Shown one piece after another: positions 15,391 through 23,290 of a DNA stretch of 33,698 nucleotides. Source of the DNA: Lactiplantibacillus herbarum (GTDB taxonomy: Bacteria > Bacillota > Bacilli > Lactobacillales > Lactobacillaceae); assembly GCF_001039045.1 (NCBI RefSeq), contig NZ_LFEE01000035.1, positions 1-33,698 of the forward strand. Direction: 5' to 3'. The notes below the pieces were generated by a model, which saw only the letters and a list, made by a program, of their open reading frames with translations, was not told the DNA's origin and ran no database searches. The translations under genes were made by a program, and so were the position numbers. Position 1 is the first letter of the stretch; each line of letters begins with the position of its first letter.

Positions 15391-16401
15391 TTAATGTCTT
15401 AACAGTGCCGTAATTAGGATCAGTGCACTGACGACCTGAATCGTTCCGACTCCTAAGCCATACAACGCCAAGCGTTTACCAGCCTTTAAGAAGTTGATCA
15501 AATTCAGTCGTAAACCGATCGCAGCCAAGGCGATAATTTCAAACCAGCTACTGATGGTATGCGCGGTCACACCAACAAACGCTGGCAACGTCACCAGACT
15601 GTTGATGGCACAGAGGATCAAGAAGCCAGCTACATACCATGGCAACCAGTGACCATTACCGTTGCCGCTAACGACTGCATCCTCAGCTAATTCATTTTCA
15701 ATGGCGCGTTTGTGCATCCGCCCAAAGATCAACACGACGACCACTAACATCATGATCCGCATAATCTTGAAGATGGTTGCGAACTGAACCGTCGTTTGGT
15801 TGACCATACTAGCCGCAGCCACCACTTGGCCGACCGACTGCAAGGTTCCACCGATCAAGGCCCCTTTTAGGATCACACTCGTACCAAAAATCGCTGTTCC
15901 CAGGATTGGCAGCGTCAGCATTAGCACGGTTCCCATCAGATTAACCAACGTAATGACAGTCCCCTTGTCATCCTCGTCCGCCTCAATCACTGGTGCAATC
16001 GACGCAATCGCTGACGAACCACAGACGGCGTTCCCCCCAGCCATCAATAGACGAATCGACTGACTGAATCCTAATCGTTTACCCAACCAGAGCGCCCCAA
16101 CGATCGTAATCGTCATCTGGCAGAGAATGAACGCTACGCCCCAACCGCCGATTTTACCAATCGTTTGCACAGTCATCGTTGCCCCTAGCAACATAACTGA
16201 GTATTCCAATAACTTACTTTCCGAAAACTTAGTCCCTCGACCAAGCTGCGGTTGTTTTAAGAACGTATTGCCGCCCACAATTCCTAGCAGAATCGCAATA
16301 GTGGCAGCTCCTAATGCGGGAACCAGTCGTGCCAACCCCTGACTGATCACGGCAATCACGATACTAACCCCTAGCCCCGGTAAAATCCCTTTGACTTTCA
16401 T
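15391..16401 (-). CDS. YeiH-family putative sulfate exporter (UPF0324)
   Basis: A 336-residue membrane protein with about ten helices. The family signature is clear: GAATIAILLGIVGGN near the N-terminus, LLMAGGNAVCGSSAIASIAPVIEA, and WFEIIALAAIGLRLNLINFLKAG near the C-terminus. YeiH proteins are named sulfate exporters on weak evidence; the true substrate is not settled. The start at 16401 follows GGGAG. It is divergent from a LysR regulator, the same pairing as yeiH-yeiE in enterobacteria, so control by that regulator is likely. Confidence 0.88.
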   Translation of the reverse strand: MKVKGILPGLGVSIVIAVISQGLARLVPALGAATIAILLGIVGGNTFLKQPQLGRGTKFSESKLLEYSVMLLGATMTVQTIGKIGGWGVAFILCQMTITIVGALWLGKRLGFSQSIRLLMAGGNAVCGSSAIASIAPVIEADEDDKGTVITLVNLMGTVLMLTLPILGTAIFGTSVILKGALIGGTLQSVGQVVAAASMVNQTTVQFATIFKIMRIMMLVVVVLIFGRMHKRAIENELAEDAVVSGNGNGHWLPWYVAGFLILCAINSLVTLPAFVGVTAHTISSWFEIIALAAIGLRLNLINFLKAGKRLALYGLGVGTIQVVSALILITALLRH

Positions 16402-16435
16402 AATGATGCTCCCATCTTGTTTCCCGATAAGTTTC

Positions 16436-16500
16436 AGTATACGGAAGTTATTTACATTTGAGAAATAAATTATTATGATAGTTACTATTAAGAATAGTAA
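16436..16500. promoter_or_regulatory. Divergent promoters and LysR-type operator
   Basis: Plus strand: -35 TTTACA (16451-16456), 17 bases, -10 TATGAT (16474-16479). A 19-bp inverted repeat TTACTATT-AAG-AATAGTAA (16482-16500) covers the start of the LysR transcript, which fits autorepression. Minus strand: -10 TATACT (16436-16441) for the YeiH gene, with a weak -35 TTCTCA. Confidence 0.7.
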
Positions 16501-16516
16501 TCGAAAGGAACTTTCA

Positions 16517-17347
16517 ATGTTCAAACAATTAACCACGTTCTGTGCCGTTTATGAGACGCTCAATTTCTCTCACGCCGCCGAACAACTCTTTATCTCACAA
16601 CCGACCGTCTCTACTCAGATCAAACAATTAGAAGCCGAACTAGAAACCACGCTATTCACTCGTAACGGTCGCCAAGATATTGTTCCCACAGCGAGTGGCC
16701 AGCTACTATATCAGCAAGCCCAGAAGTTATTGACGACTTGGGACACGACTAAAATGGCCGTGCGTTCACCACGGCACTTAGTCAAAATCCCTTGCCGAAT
16801 CGGGGCCTCCCATACTACTAGCAGCTTAATCTTACCCAAGTTACTTCAACAATTAGGTCCGCTCAGTGAACAGTTTGATTTTCACATCAGCTTAGCCAAT
16901 TCTGCTGAAATCTTAACCGCCATGTCCCAACACAAGCTGGACTTCGGCCTCGTTGAAAAACCGCTAGTGACAGAACATCTCAACCGTCTCGCATTCGGCC
17001 ACGACGAACTCGTTCATGCCGGTGACTTTGCGAGTCCCTTGTGGCTATTGCGGGAACCCAACTCTGGTGTTCGCCACTACACTAACGCCTTTTTAAAAGC
17101 TCGCAACATTCAACCAGAACAAGTGATGGTCATCCACAGCAATCAACTGATTGCCGACCTCTTGGCTCAAGGAACCGGTCAAACAATCATCTCACGGCAT
17201 ATGCTGACACCGGATATTCCCGTCGAAACACTCAGTGACCATTACCAACGCCAATTTTTCTTACTAACCAATACACAGCCGGCCGCCGCTTTGCGTCCGG
17301 TTCAGGCACTGCTTACTGAGCATTTGACGAACTGGTCAGTATCGTAA
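16517..17347 (+). CDS. LysR-family transcription regulator (YeiE/CysB-like group)
   Basis: A 276-residue DNA-binding regulator. Residues 1-60 are the LysR helix-turn-helix (MFKQLTTFCAVYETLNFSHAAEQLFISQPTVSTQIKQLE). The effector domain starts near residue 90 (VKIPCRIGASHTTSSLILPKLLQQL) and contains FGLVEKPL. The start at 16517 is set by AAAGGAA 6 bases upstream. It is divergent from the YeiH-type exporter and most likely controls it and itself through the inverted repeat at 16482-16500. The effector is unknown. Confidence 0.9.
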   Translation: MFKQLTTFCAVYETLNFSHAAEQLFISQPTVSTQIKQLEAELETTLFTRNGRQDIVPTASGQLLYQQAQKLLTTWDTTKMAVRSPRHLVKIPCRIGASHTTSSLILPKLLQQLGPLSEQFDFHISLANSAEILTAMSQHKLDFGLVEKPLVTEHLNRLAFGHDELVHAGDFASPLWLLREPNSGVRHYTNAFLKARNIQPEQVMVIHSNQLIADLLAQGTGQTIISRHMLTPDIPVETLSDHYQRQFFLLTNTQPAAALRPVQALLTEHLTNWSVS

Positions 17348-17396
17348 CTACTGAATATAGCTAGTCGTAGGCTAAATTTCACAACTATCCAACTAA

Positions 17397-17444
17397 AAAA
17401 TCAAGGTATCTTAGGAACGTAAAATTCCTGAGATACCTTGATTT
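17397..17444. terminator. Bidirectional terminator between LysR and gtfB genes
   Basis: AAAATCAAGGTATCT and AGATACCTTGATTTT form a perfect outer stem, with TAGGAA/TTCCTG continuing inside. For gtfB on the minus strand it follows the family A repeat. Confidence 0.9.
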
Positions 17445-17460
17445 TATTTAATCTGCATTA

Positions 17461-17587
17461 ATGTCGAAACGTGCGCCACCAAGTCAGTTTGTTCCGCTTA
17501 ACCCGAAATCAGTGACCATTCCAAAGCCCGGAATAATCGCTGATTCCCCGTTAATGCTCGCAAACTAACCGCCTTGTGGCCCACTCT
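17461..17587 (-). repeat. Family A structured repeat, copy 3
   Basis: The layout matches copies 1 and 2 but the sequence differs: outer arms CCACCAAG and CTTGTGG (one bulge), middle arms GC-TTAAC and GTTAA-T-GC, inner AATCAG/CTGATT and ATTCC/GGAAT. The ends CGAAACGTGC and CCACTCT are kept. The final T of CCACTCT is part of the gtfB stop codon, so the element is fused to the end of that gene. Confidence 0.8.
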
Positions 17588-19092
17588 TATTTTAGCTTCT
17601 GCCACTCTTTCCAAACCTGCTCATCCGCATACTGTTCACTACTGCGATAAGCACCCTTACTCAAGCGCTGCTGACGTTGCGGATTTTCTATCGTCCGCGT
17701 TAGCGACGTCACTAATTGATTAATCGCTCCATCCGTCACTAAATAACCGTTCTTACCATCTTTGACAACGTCACTCAGGCCATAATTAATGTCATACGCC
17801 ACGACCGGCACCCCGTGGCTCAGTGCTTCAACGATCGACAATGGTTGCGCATCGCTCTCACCCGTATACACGGCGGCCCCAGCCTGATCATAGGCCTTCG
17901 TCAAATCTGGTTGGTAGCCAGCAAACGTTACTGCCGCCTCCAACTTCGACTGCTTCACTTGTTGTTTGAGCTGGTCTAACTCACCACCATAACCGTAAAT
18001 AACTAGCGTTGCATCCTTGATTTTACGCTGCACTTGGGCAAACGCCGTCACAATCTGATCAACGCGACGTTCCTTGTCCAGACGTCCTGTATAGATAATC
18101 TGGTGTGCCTGACGCTCACTGACCGGAATCGATGCACATTGGGCTTGCTCAGCTGAGACCACCGTTGCCGCAATTGTTCGAATCGGTACCGGTGGCTGGC
18201 CCCCTAGCCAGCGGGTTAAGTCTTGAGCCTGATGATCAGTACTGGTAATAATGCCGTTCCAAGCAGTTGGATTATCGTGAATCCCATAGACGTAAGCGCC
18301 ATTTAAGTTTGAATAGACTTGATCTTTAGGATCAACCGCATGTGGTGTTGGTAGCCAGAGGTACTTCTTAGCTGGCGTTTGCATGTTAGCAACCGGCCAC
18401 TGCGCAGCTAATGGACGATCAGCCACGAAGACATTATTTTTACCATTAGCCCGGTTTAACTCATCCAAGAAGAAACGATACCACTCATCTTCACCATTAA
18501 AATAGTAATCCTGCCCTTGATAATTGAGCAACTTGCATAGAGAAACATAATTGTTCCCATTGCTATCGTGTGCGTAATACTGTTCCGCAAAGCGACGACC
18601 ATCCGGACGATAGAAAATATCCGTAATGGCTTCACCAGTTGGCGACATGAACTCGTCACGAGCTTTAAAGCCGCGTTCATCATAATCAGTCCGCTGCACA
18701 AGATTGTTGAATTGATCAAAAACTTCAACAAAGTGAACATGTCCAACCGTACTGGGTACAAAATGAACTTTCGCAATCAAACGATCGCCCGCCCGTACCT
18801 CACTGACGTTGGGATCAGGCTTAATCTCGTATGCCCCCGGCCAATTCAAGTCTTCGATCTTAACTACCTTGACTGGATAATCCGTTGTTTCACGGAAGAA
18901 ATCGAACAAGTTAGCCATCTGCTCATCTTCAATATTAAAGCGACGCATATTTTGATGTAGTAACCCGTCAAATTGGCGCGTCACCATCTTAGCTGGCACC
19001 TGATGATCTTTGAATAGTTGTAGTCGTTTAAACTCGGCATGTTCGACACCAGAATTCATCGCCATCAAATATTGATTAACAAAGAAATACAT
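17587..19092 (-). CDS. gtfB: GtfB-like glycosyltransferase partner (GT4 fold, degenerate active site)
   Basis: A 501-residue paralogue of the gene just upstream. It has a long N-terminal domain (residues 1-240, SGVEHAEFKRLQLF, WYRFFLDELNRANG) and a C-terminal GT-B nucleotide-sugar domain (IIYTGRLDKERRVDQ). The EX7E catalytic pair of GT4 enzymes is here D414 and E422 (SDAQPLSIVE), and the HLHSNH motif of the partner is WLPTPH. So this subunit is probably not catalytic and acts like streptococcal GtfB, which binds the acceptor and activates GtfA. The ATG shares one base with the gtfA stop (TAATG), so the two are translationally coupled. I rejected a longer frame reading into gtfA. In L. plantarum such a pair, formerly tagE5/tagE6, is known to O-glycosylate Acm2. 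Confidence 0.82.
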   Translation of the reverse strand: MYFFVNQYLMAMNSGVEHAEFKRLQLFKDHQVPAKMVTRQFDGLLHQNMRRFNIEDEQMANLFDFFRETTDYPVKVVKIEDLNWPGAYEIKPDPNVSEVRAGDRLIAKVHFVPSTVGHVHFVEVFDQFNNLVQRTDYDERGFKARDEFMSPTGEAITDIFYRPDGRRFAEQYYAHDSNGNNYVSLCKLLNYQGQDYYFNGEDEWYRFFLDELNRANGKNNVFVADRPLAAQWPVANMQTPAKKYLWLPTPHAVDPKDQVYSNLNGAYVYGIHDNPTAWNGIITSTDHQAQDLTRWLGGQPPVPIRTIAATVVSAEQAQCASIPVSERQAHQIIYTGRLDKERRVDQIVTAFAQVQRKIKDATLVIYGYGGELDQLKQQVKQSKLEAAVTFAGYQPDLTKAYDQAGAAVYTGESDAQPLSIVEALSHGVPVVAYDINYGLSDVVKDGKNGYLVTDGAINQLVTSLTRTIENPQRQQRLSKGAYRSSEQYADEQVWKEWQKLK

Positions 19093-20636
19093 TAAGCCTG
19101 CGCCCCCTTCGCCTGATAGAAGTCCTGTGCAGCGGCCATCAACGGTTGCCAACGTTGCCATACCGCGGTGGTGCTGAACCGTTCAGAATCCTTGTAAGCC
19201 TGCTGACTAAACGCTGCCAATTGTTCCGGATTATTCAATAAGTCGATCATGGCCTGCGCTAGCGCCTGTTCGTCATTAACTGGCACTAAACGGCCATCCT
19301 GACCATCTTTAATAATGTCACGTGGCCCATATTTCACATCGTAGGCAATCTGGGGAACCCCATGTGCTTGTCCCTCCAGCAATGCGAGGGCAAACCCTTC
19401 AGCACGAGACGTTAACATCGCCAACTGGGCATGGTTATACACACTCGTCAGGTCAGTCGTGTAATCGTTGAACGTGACGACCGACTTCAGATCTAGTTCT
19501 GCGACTAGCTTACGTAATTGATCGCCGGTATCACCATTCGCATAACCCCAAAAATCTAGGGTCGCAGTAGGTACCGCCTCGTGAACCTGTTTGAACGCTC
19601 GAATCACTTGATCCTGCTGCTTTTCTTCAGCCAAGCGAGCCACGAAGATAATCTTACCCGGTGTTCGTTTTGACCAGGCTGGTTGCGGTGCATTCAACGT
19701 TTCATCCGTCACGATTCCAACTGGAACCGTGTAAACGGGCGTTTGGTTACCAAAACGCTCCTGAAAATCAGTCGTTTGTTGCTCAGTAGAAGCAATCACG
19801 CCGTTCCACTGATCAAGATTATTCAGGGCATAGGAATAATTGAAGTTTAAACCAGCCGTTTTGGGACGAGCTGGATCATTAACATGATTACTGTGTAAAT
19901 GCATGACTTTAAACGCCCGTGTGCGCATATTCAGCGTTGCATAAGCCAATTCATAAGTTCGATCGACCACGAAAACGGCGTTAGGTGTTGAGCGGTTTAA
20001 CTCATCTAAAAAGAAGGTCGTCATCGCCGTTTCACCATTAAATGACCAGTCCTGACCATGATAGTTGATAAACCGATACAAGGAATTCTGAACGAGATTC
20101 TGCCGATCTGGCATGTGGAACGTCTGGTAAACCACCTGACCCTCAGGATCAAAGACTTGTTCACTAGCCACCTGACCGTCAAAGGTATAGAACTGCTCTA
20201 ACCCTTTAAAGCCGCGGGTATCATACCAATCCGTCTTAACTAGCTTCCCCATTTGATCATAATACTGAACATTATTTAATTGTTTTTGCGTGTCTTCAAA
20301 CGTATTAACCTTCATTAATAGTTGGTTATTTTGGTAAACCTCGTAGTTGCGCCCCACTGGACTAATTCGTAGATTAGCTGCGAGGTGTAAATCTTCTATA
20401 GTTAACTTAGTCTGCGAAAACGCAGTTGAATTTTGAATGAAATCGAATAAATTAATTTGGTTATCAGCTGCAATCCCTGCTGATTTAAGCGTCTGATGTA
20501 ATGACAACGAAAAGAAGCGCGTCACCATCTTAGCAGGCTCTTCATGCTGATTAAAAAGTGCCAAACGCTTCATTTCAGCGTGTTCAATACCGGACTTTTT
20601 CGGATTAATGCTCGTATTAACAAAATAATACATCAT
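19092..20636 (-). CDS. gtfA: GtfA-like O-glycosyltransferase, catalytic subunit (GT4)
   Basis: A 514-residue cytoplasmic glycosyltransferase of the GtfA/TagE group. The N-terminal domain begins MMYYFVNTSINPKKSGIEHAE. The GT-B domain carries HLHSNH (246-251), IIFVARLAEEKQQDQ (about 329-343) and an intact EX7E pair at E413 and E421 (RAEGFALALLEGQ). Members transfer GlcNAc or glucose to Ser/Thr of secreted proteins or to teichoic acid. The GtfB-like partner downstream and the Ser/Thr-rich secreted proteins encoded across the promoter region favour protein O-glycosylation. The start follows AAGGAAG; two ATGs are in line. It has a TGTTATAAT extended -10 (20674-20682) upstream. Naming as poly(glycerol-phosphate) glucosyltransferase in databases is likely less accurate. 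Confidence 0.84.
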   Translation of the reverse strand: MMYYFVNTSINPKKSGIEHAEMKRLALFNQHEEPAKMVTRFFSLSLHQTLKSAGIAADNQINLFDFIQNSTAFSQTKLTIEDLHLAANLRISPVGRNYEVYQNNQLLMKVNTFEDTQKQLNNVQYYDQMGKLVKTDWYDTRGFKGLEQFYTFDGQVASEQVFDPEGQVVYQTFHMPDRQNLVQNSLYRFINYHGQDWSFNGETAMTTFFLDELNRSTPNAVFVVDRTYELAYATLNMRTRAFKVMHLHSNHVNDPARPKTAGLNFNYSYALNNLDQWNGVIASTEQQTTDFQERFGNQTPVYTVPVGIVTDETLNAPQPAWSKRTPGKIIFVARLAEEKQQDQVIRAFKQVHEAVPTATLDFWGYANGDTGDQLRKLVAELDLKSVVTFNDYTTDLTSVYNHAQLAMLTSRAEGFALALLEGQAHGVPQIAYDVKYGPRDIIKDGQDGRLVPVNDEQALAQAMIDLLNNPEQLAAFSQQAYKDSERFSTTAVWQRWQPLMAAAQDFYQAKGAQA

Positions 20637-20948
20637 TTTCGCTTCCTTCCAAGATATTTGCTTAACGGTTTCGATTATAACAAATTTCTACCCAATATTA
20701 AGCAGAAGCCCATCGCTTTAAGGCTTTTTTCAAGTTAATGAGCAAACAACAGCCAAAATATGATATTTATGTTGTCAAAATGTGATGAAAAAACTAACTT
20801 GTTACACGATATTACTTTGTTACAAAATCGGCTTAAAACGTAACCTGTTATATATGGCTTTGAAATCTGGAGCCGTTATACTAATCACCATTCGTTAGTT
20901 ATTCGGAATTAAACAACGACCAAACAAATTTAGGAGTGACTTATATTT
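20637..20948. promoter_or_regulatory. Divergent intergenic region, gtfA / LysM gene 1
   Basis: 312 bases without a gene. Minus strand: extended -10 TGTTATAAT ending at 20674, for gtfA. Plus strand: TGT-TATATA (-10 at 20849-20854) is the best candidate for the LysM gene. Two TGTTAC words 12 bases apart (near 20800-20823) lie upstream of it and resemble single half-sites of the WalR box; a similar pair precedes LysM gene 2. Confidence 0.45.
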
Positions 20949-21794
20949 ATGAAACTTAAAAGTGTCTTATTAACCTCATTAGCAACAACTGGATTATTAG
21001 CCCTCGGTACCACTGCCGCTAACGCCGATACGGTGATCGTTAAGGCTGGCGACACACTCAGTGCTATTGCTCAAACACATAAAACTAGCGTGAGTGCCAT
21101 TCAAAAAGCCAACAAACTAAAGAATATCAACTTAATCTACGTTGGTGACAAGCTTGAAGTTAACGGTAAAACAACAACAGTTACCGCACAATTACCAACT
21201 AGTTCAACTACTACGAGCGCTGCAAGTTCTAGTACTACCAGCACTGCTAGTGCAGCATCAAGCACAGCTACTAGCGCAACTAGTCAAAGTAGTGCGGCCA
21301 GTGAAAGTACTAGTACCGCAACTTCAAGTAGCAGTACTGCCAGTGCAGCTAGCTCAAGTGCCGATTCAACTAGTACCACTAGTCAAGCTAGTGCTAGCTC
21401 AGCATCTAGCGAAAGCACTAGTTCAACGGCCACATCAGCTTCTACAACTGATTTAACTGCTAGCACTGCTTCAAGTGCAAGCATGACCAACACGGCCTCA
21501 ACGACTACTGATAGCAGTTCAACCACAACTACCAGTTCAACTTCAACGACCAGCACAACTTCTTCTAGCAGCTCTGAAGAAGCTGCCAAAGCTTGGATCG
21601 CTAACAAAGAATCTGGTGGTTCTTACACCGCTTCTAATGGTAACTACTATGGTAAATACCAATTAACTAAGTCACTCTTAAATGGTGACTACTCTGCTTC
21701 CAACCAAGAATCTGTTGCTAACGCCTACGTGACTTCTCGTTATGGTTCATGGGTTGCAGCTCAGACTTTCTGGGAAGCAAACGGCTACTATTAA
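20949..21794 (+). CDS. Secreted LysM / Ser-Thr-rich / transglycosylase-like protein 1
   Basis: A 281-residue secreted cell-wall protein. Residues 1-27 are a signal peptide ending in the cleavage site ANA-D. Residues 28-72 are one LysM domain (VKAGDTLSAIAQTHKTSVSA...YVGDKL) that binds peptidoglycan. Residues 77-210 are almost only Ser, Thr, Ala and Gln, a flexible linker and likely O-glycosylation target. Residues 212-281 are a compact domain, AAKAWIANKESGGSYTASNG followed by YYGKYQL, with E221 in the place of the catalytic Glu of lysozyme-fold transglycosylases, ending in a bare NGYY. The AGGAG site is 12 bases from the ATG, rather far. Paralogue of the next gene and neighbour of gtfAB. Enzyme activity is inferred, not shown. 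Confidence 0.87.
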   Translation: MKLKSVLLTSLATTGLLALGTTAANADTVIVKAGDTLSAIAQTHKTSVSAIQKANKLKNINLIYVGDKLEVNGKTTTVTAQLPTSSTTTSAASSSTTSTASAASSTATSATSQSSAASESTSTATSSSSTASAASSSADSTSTTSQASASSASSESTSSTATSASTTDLTASTASSASMTNTASTTTDSSSTTTTSSTSTTSTTSSSSSEEAAKAWIANKESGGSYTASNGNYYGKYQLTKSLLNGDYSASNQESVANAYVTSRYGSWVAAQTFWEANGYY

Positions 21795-21813
21795 TCAGTT
21801 ATAAATCAGTATC

Positions 21814-21848
21814 AAAAAAAAGTTGCGAGAATCTCGCGACTTTTTTTA
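21814..21848 (+). terminator. Terminator after LysM gene 1
   Basis: AGTTGCGAGA and TCTCGCGACT (one wobble pair) form the stem, with eight A's before and seven T's after. Confidence 0.88.
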
Positions 21849-21903
21849 TGGCGATTAACATTTCAAATCAGCTGTTATCTAAGTACTAATCTGTTACACT
21901 ATG

Positions 21904-21909
21904 TATAAT
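21904..21909 (+). promoter_or_regulatory. -10 box of LysM gene 2
   Basis: A perfect TATAAT, with TGTTAT and TGTTAC words 13 bases apart just upstream (about 21872-21898) and no clear -35. It implies a leader of about 110 bases, similar to that of the first LysM gene. Confidence 0.5.
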
Positions 21910-22026
21910 TACTAATTTTATTTTAAGAAATCAACAATAAACGGTTATTTTATCCTTAACGAACCGCTTACATGATGTTAAACTTATCAGGGAAGCACAT
22001 TCTATTTCGGGAGTGAACAAATCAGT

Positions 22027-23058
22027 ATGAAAATCAAACATATTTTATTATCCTCATTAGCAACTACCGGTGCGATTGCACTTGGTGCCACTGCTGCTAA
22101 AGCGGATACCATCACGATCAAAGCTGGCGATACCGTTAGCGAGATCGCTGATAATCATAAGACTACGGTTGCTGCTGTTCAAAAGCTCAACCATATCAAG
22201 AACGTCAACCTCATTTATGTCGGTGACAAGTTAACGGTTAATAACCACCAAACCATTAAGCTCAGTCATACCAACACTACGACTGCCACAACACAAACTA
22301 CCACTGCAGTTGCTACTACACCAACCAGTGCCGCAAGTCAAAGCAGTTCTAGTCAAGCTAGTGCTGTTTCTGTCACTAGCGCTGCCAGTCAAAGTGCCAC
22401 TTCAGTTGTGAGCCAAAGTAGTACCAGTCAAGCTAGCGCTGTTTCTGTTACTAGCACCGCTACTCAAAGTGCTACTTCTGTTGCCAGCCAAAGTAGTACC
22501 AGTCAGGCTAGCGCTTCTTCTGTCACTAGTGCTACTAGCCAAAGTACTTCTTCAGCTGCCAGTCAGAGTAGTACCAGTCAAGCTAGCTCTTCTTCTGCTA
22601 CTAGTACGGCTACTCAAAGTGCTACTTCTGTTGCCAGCCAAAGCAGTACTAGTCAAGCCAGTGTTTCTTCTGTTACTAGTGCCGCTAGTCAAAGTAGCAC
22701 CTCAGCAGCCAGCCAAGCAACTCATTCAACAGTAACTGCTGCGAGTGCTTCTGCAACTAGTACCAGTACAGCCAGTGCTAGTTCATCAACCACTAGCCAA
22801 GCTAGCGTTTCTACGGCTACTTCAACTAGTACGACTTCTGAAGCTGCTGCTAAGGCCTGGATTGCCAATCGCGAATCTGGTGGTTCATATACTGCAACCA
22901 ATGGTATTTACTATGGTAAATACCAACTTGGAAAAGTCTTATTGAACGGTGACCTTTCAGCTGCTAACCAAGAAGCAACTGCCGACGCGTACGTTGCTGG
23001 TCGTTACGGTTCTTGGGTCGCTGCAAAGACCTTCTGGGAAAATAACGGTTGGTATTAA
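22027..23058 (+). CDS. Secreted LysM / Ser-Thr-rich / transglycosylase-like protein 2
   Basis: A 343-residue paralogue of the preceding gene with the same layout. Signal peptide with cleavage at AKA-D (residue 27), LysM at 28-72 (IKAGDTVSEIADNHKTTVAA), Ser/Thr/Ala/Gln-rich region 76-272, and C-terminal domain 274-343 with E283 in RESGGSYTATNG, ending NGWY. The middle holds five tandem 25-residue units (residues 104-228), each starting SQSS(S/T)SQAS. This makes it longer than its neighbour. Such Ser-rich repeats are classic O-glycosylation targets, and gtfA/gtfB lie about 2 kb away on the other strand. It has its own promoter and terminator. Likely a wall-bound peptidoglycan hydrolase; activity not shown. 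Confidence 0.87.
   Translation: MKIKHILLSSLATTGAIALGATAAKADTITIKAGDTVSEIADNHKTTVAAVQKLNHIKNVNLIYVGDKLTVNNHQTIKLSHTNTTTATTQTTTAVATTPTSAASQSSSSQASAVSVTSAASQSATSVVSQSSTSQASAVSVTSTATQSATSVASQSSTSQASASSVTSATSQSTSSAASQSSTSQASSSSATSTATQSATSVASQSSTSQASVSSVTSAASQSSTSAASQATHSTVTAASASATSTSTASASSSTTSQASVSTATSTSTTSEAAAKAWIANRESGGSYTATNGIYYGKYQLGKVLLNGDLSAANQEATADAYVAGRYGSWVAAKTFWENNGWY
22336..22710 (+). repeat. Five tandem 75-nt coding repeats (Ser-rich units)
   Basis: Five in-frame 75-base units encode SQSS(S/T)SQASxxSVTSxxxQSxTSxx. The number of units can change by slippage or recombination without a frameshift. Third-position differences between units show they are not freshly copied. Confidence 0.85.
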
Positions 23059-23077
23059 TTCATTAATGCTAATAAGT

Positions 23078-23124
23078 AACGGCACCTATTCCCCTGTTGA
23101 TCAGGAGAATAGGTGCCGTTTTTT
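23078..23124 (+). terminator. Terminator after LysM gene 2
   Basis: AACGGCACCTATTC and GAATAGGTGCCGTT form a perfect 14-bp stem, with CCTG/CAGG inside, followed by six T's in total. Confidence 0.92.
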
Positions 23125-23251
23125 GTATATTTTTTGATACCCTATCGTTCTTATTACTAGTATCACTTCAACGAAGGTCTAAATAAGTCATTTGCTGAAA
23201 AATATAAGCCATGGTTGGCAGCAATTTAGACGTTTTATACTGAGTAAGTCT

Positions 23252-23259
23252 GTTATACT
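23252..23259 (+). promoter_or_regulatory. Promoter -10 of ogt
   Basis: TGTTATACT (extended -10 form, TATACT at 23254-23259) lies 32 bases before the ogt ATG. No strong -35 is visible. Confidence 0.45.
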
Positions 23260-23290
23260 AACGCTATCTTAAACAATCGAGGTCTCTACT

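Noticed and set aside
21383-21607. Minus-strand Val/Leu/Glu-rich ORF in LysM gene 1
   Set aside because: Its composition is the mirror of the Ser/Thr codon repeats on the other strand; no start signal.
22336-22710. Regular repeats that could be taken for a CRISPR array
   Set aside because: The 75-nt units are direct, without unique spacers, and lie in frame inside the secreted LysM protein gene.
22469-22735. Plus-strand Leu/Val-rich ORF in LysM gene 2
   Set aside because: Out-of-frame reading of the Ser/Thr repeats; the coding frame with signal peptide and LysM is clear.
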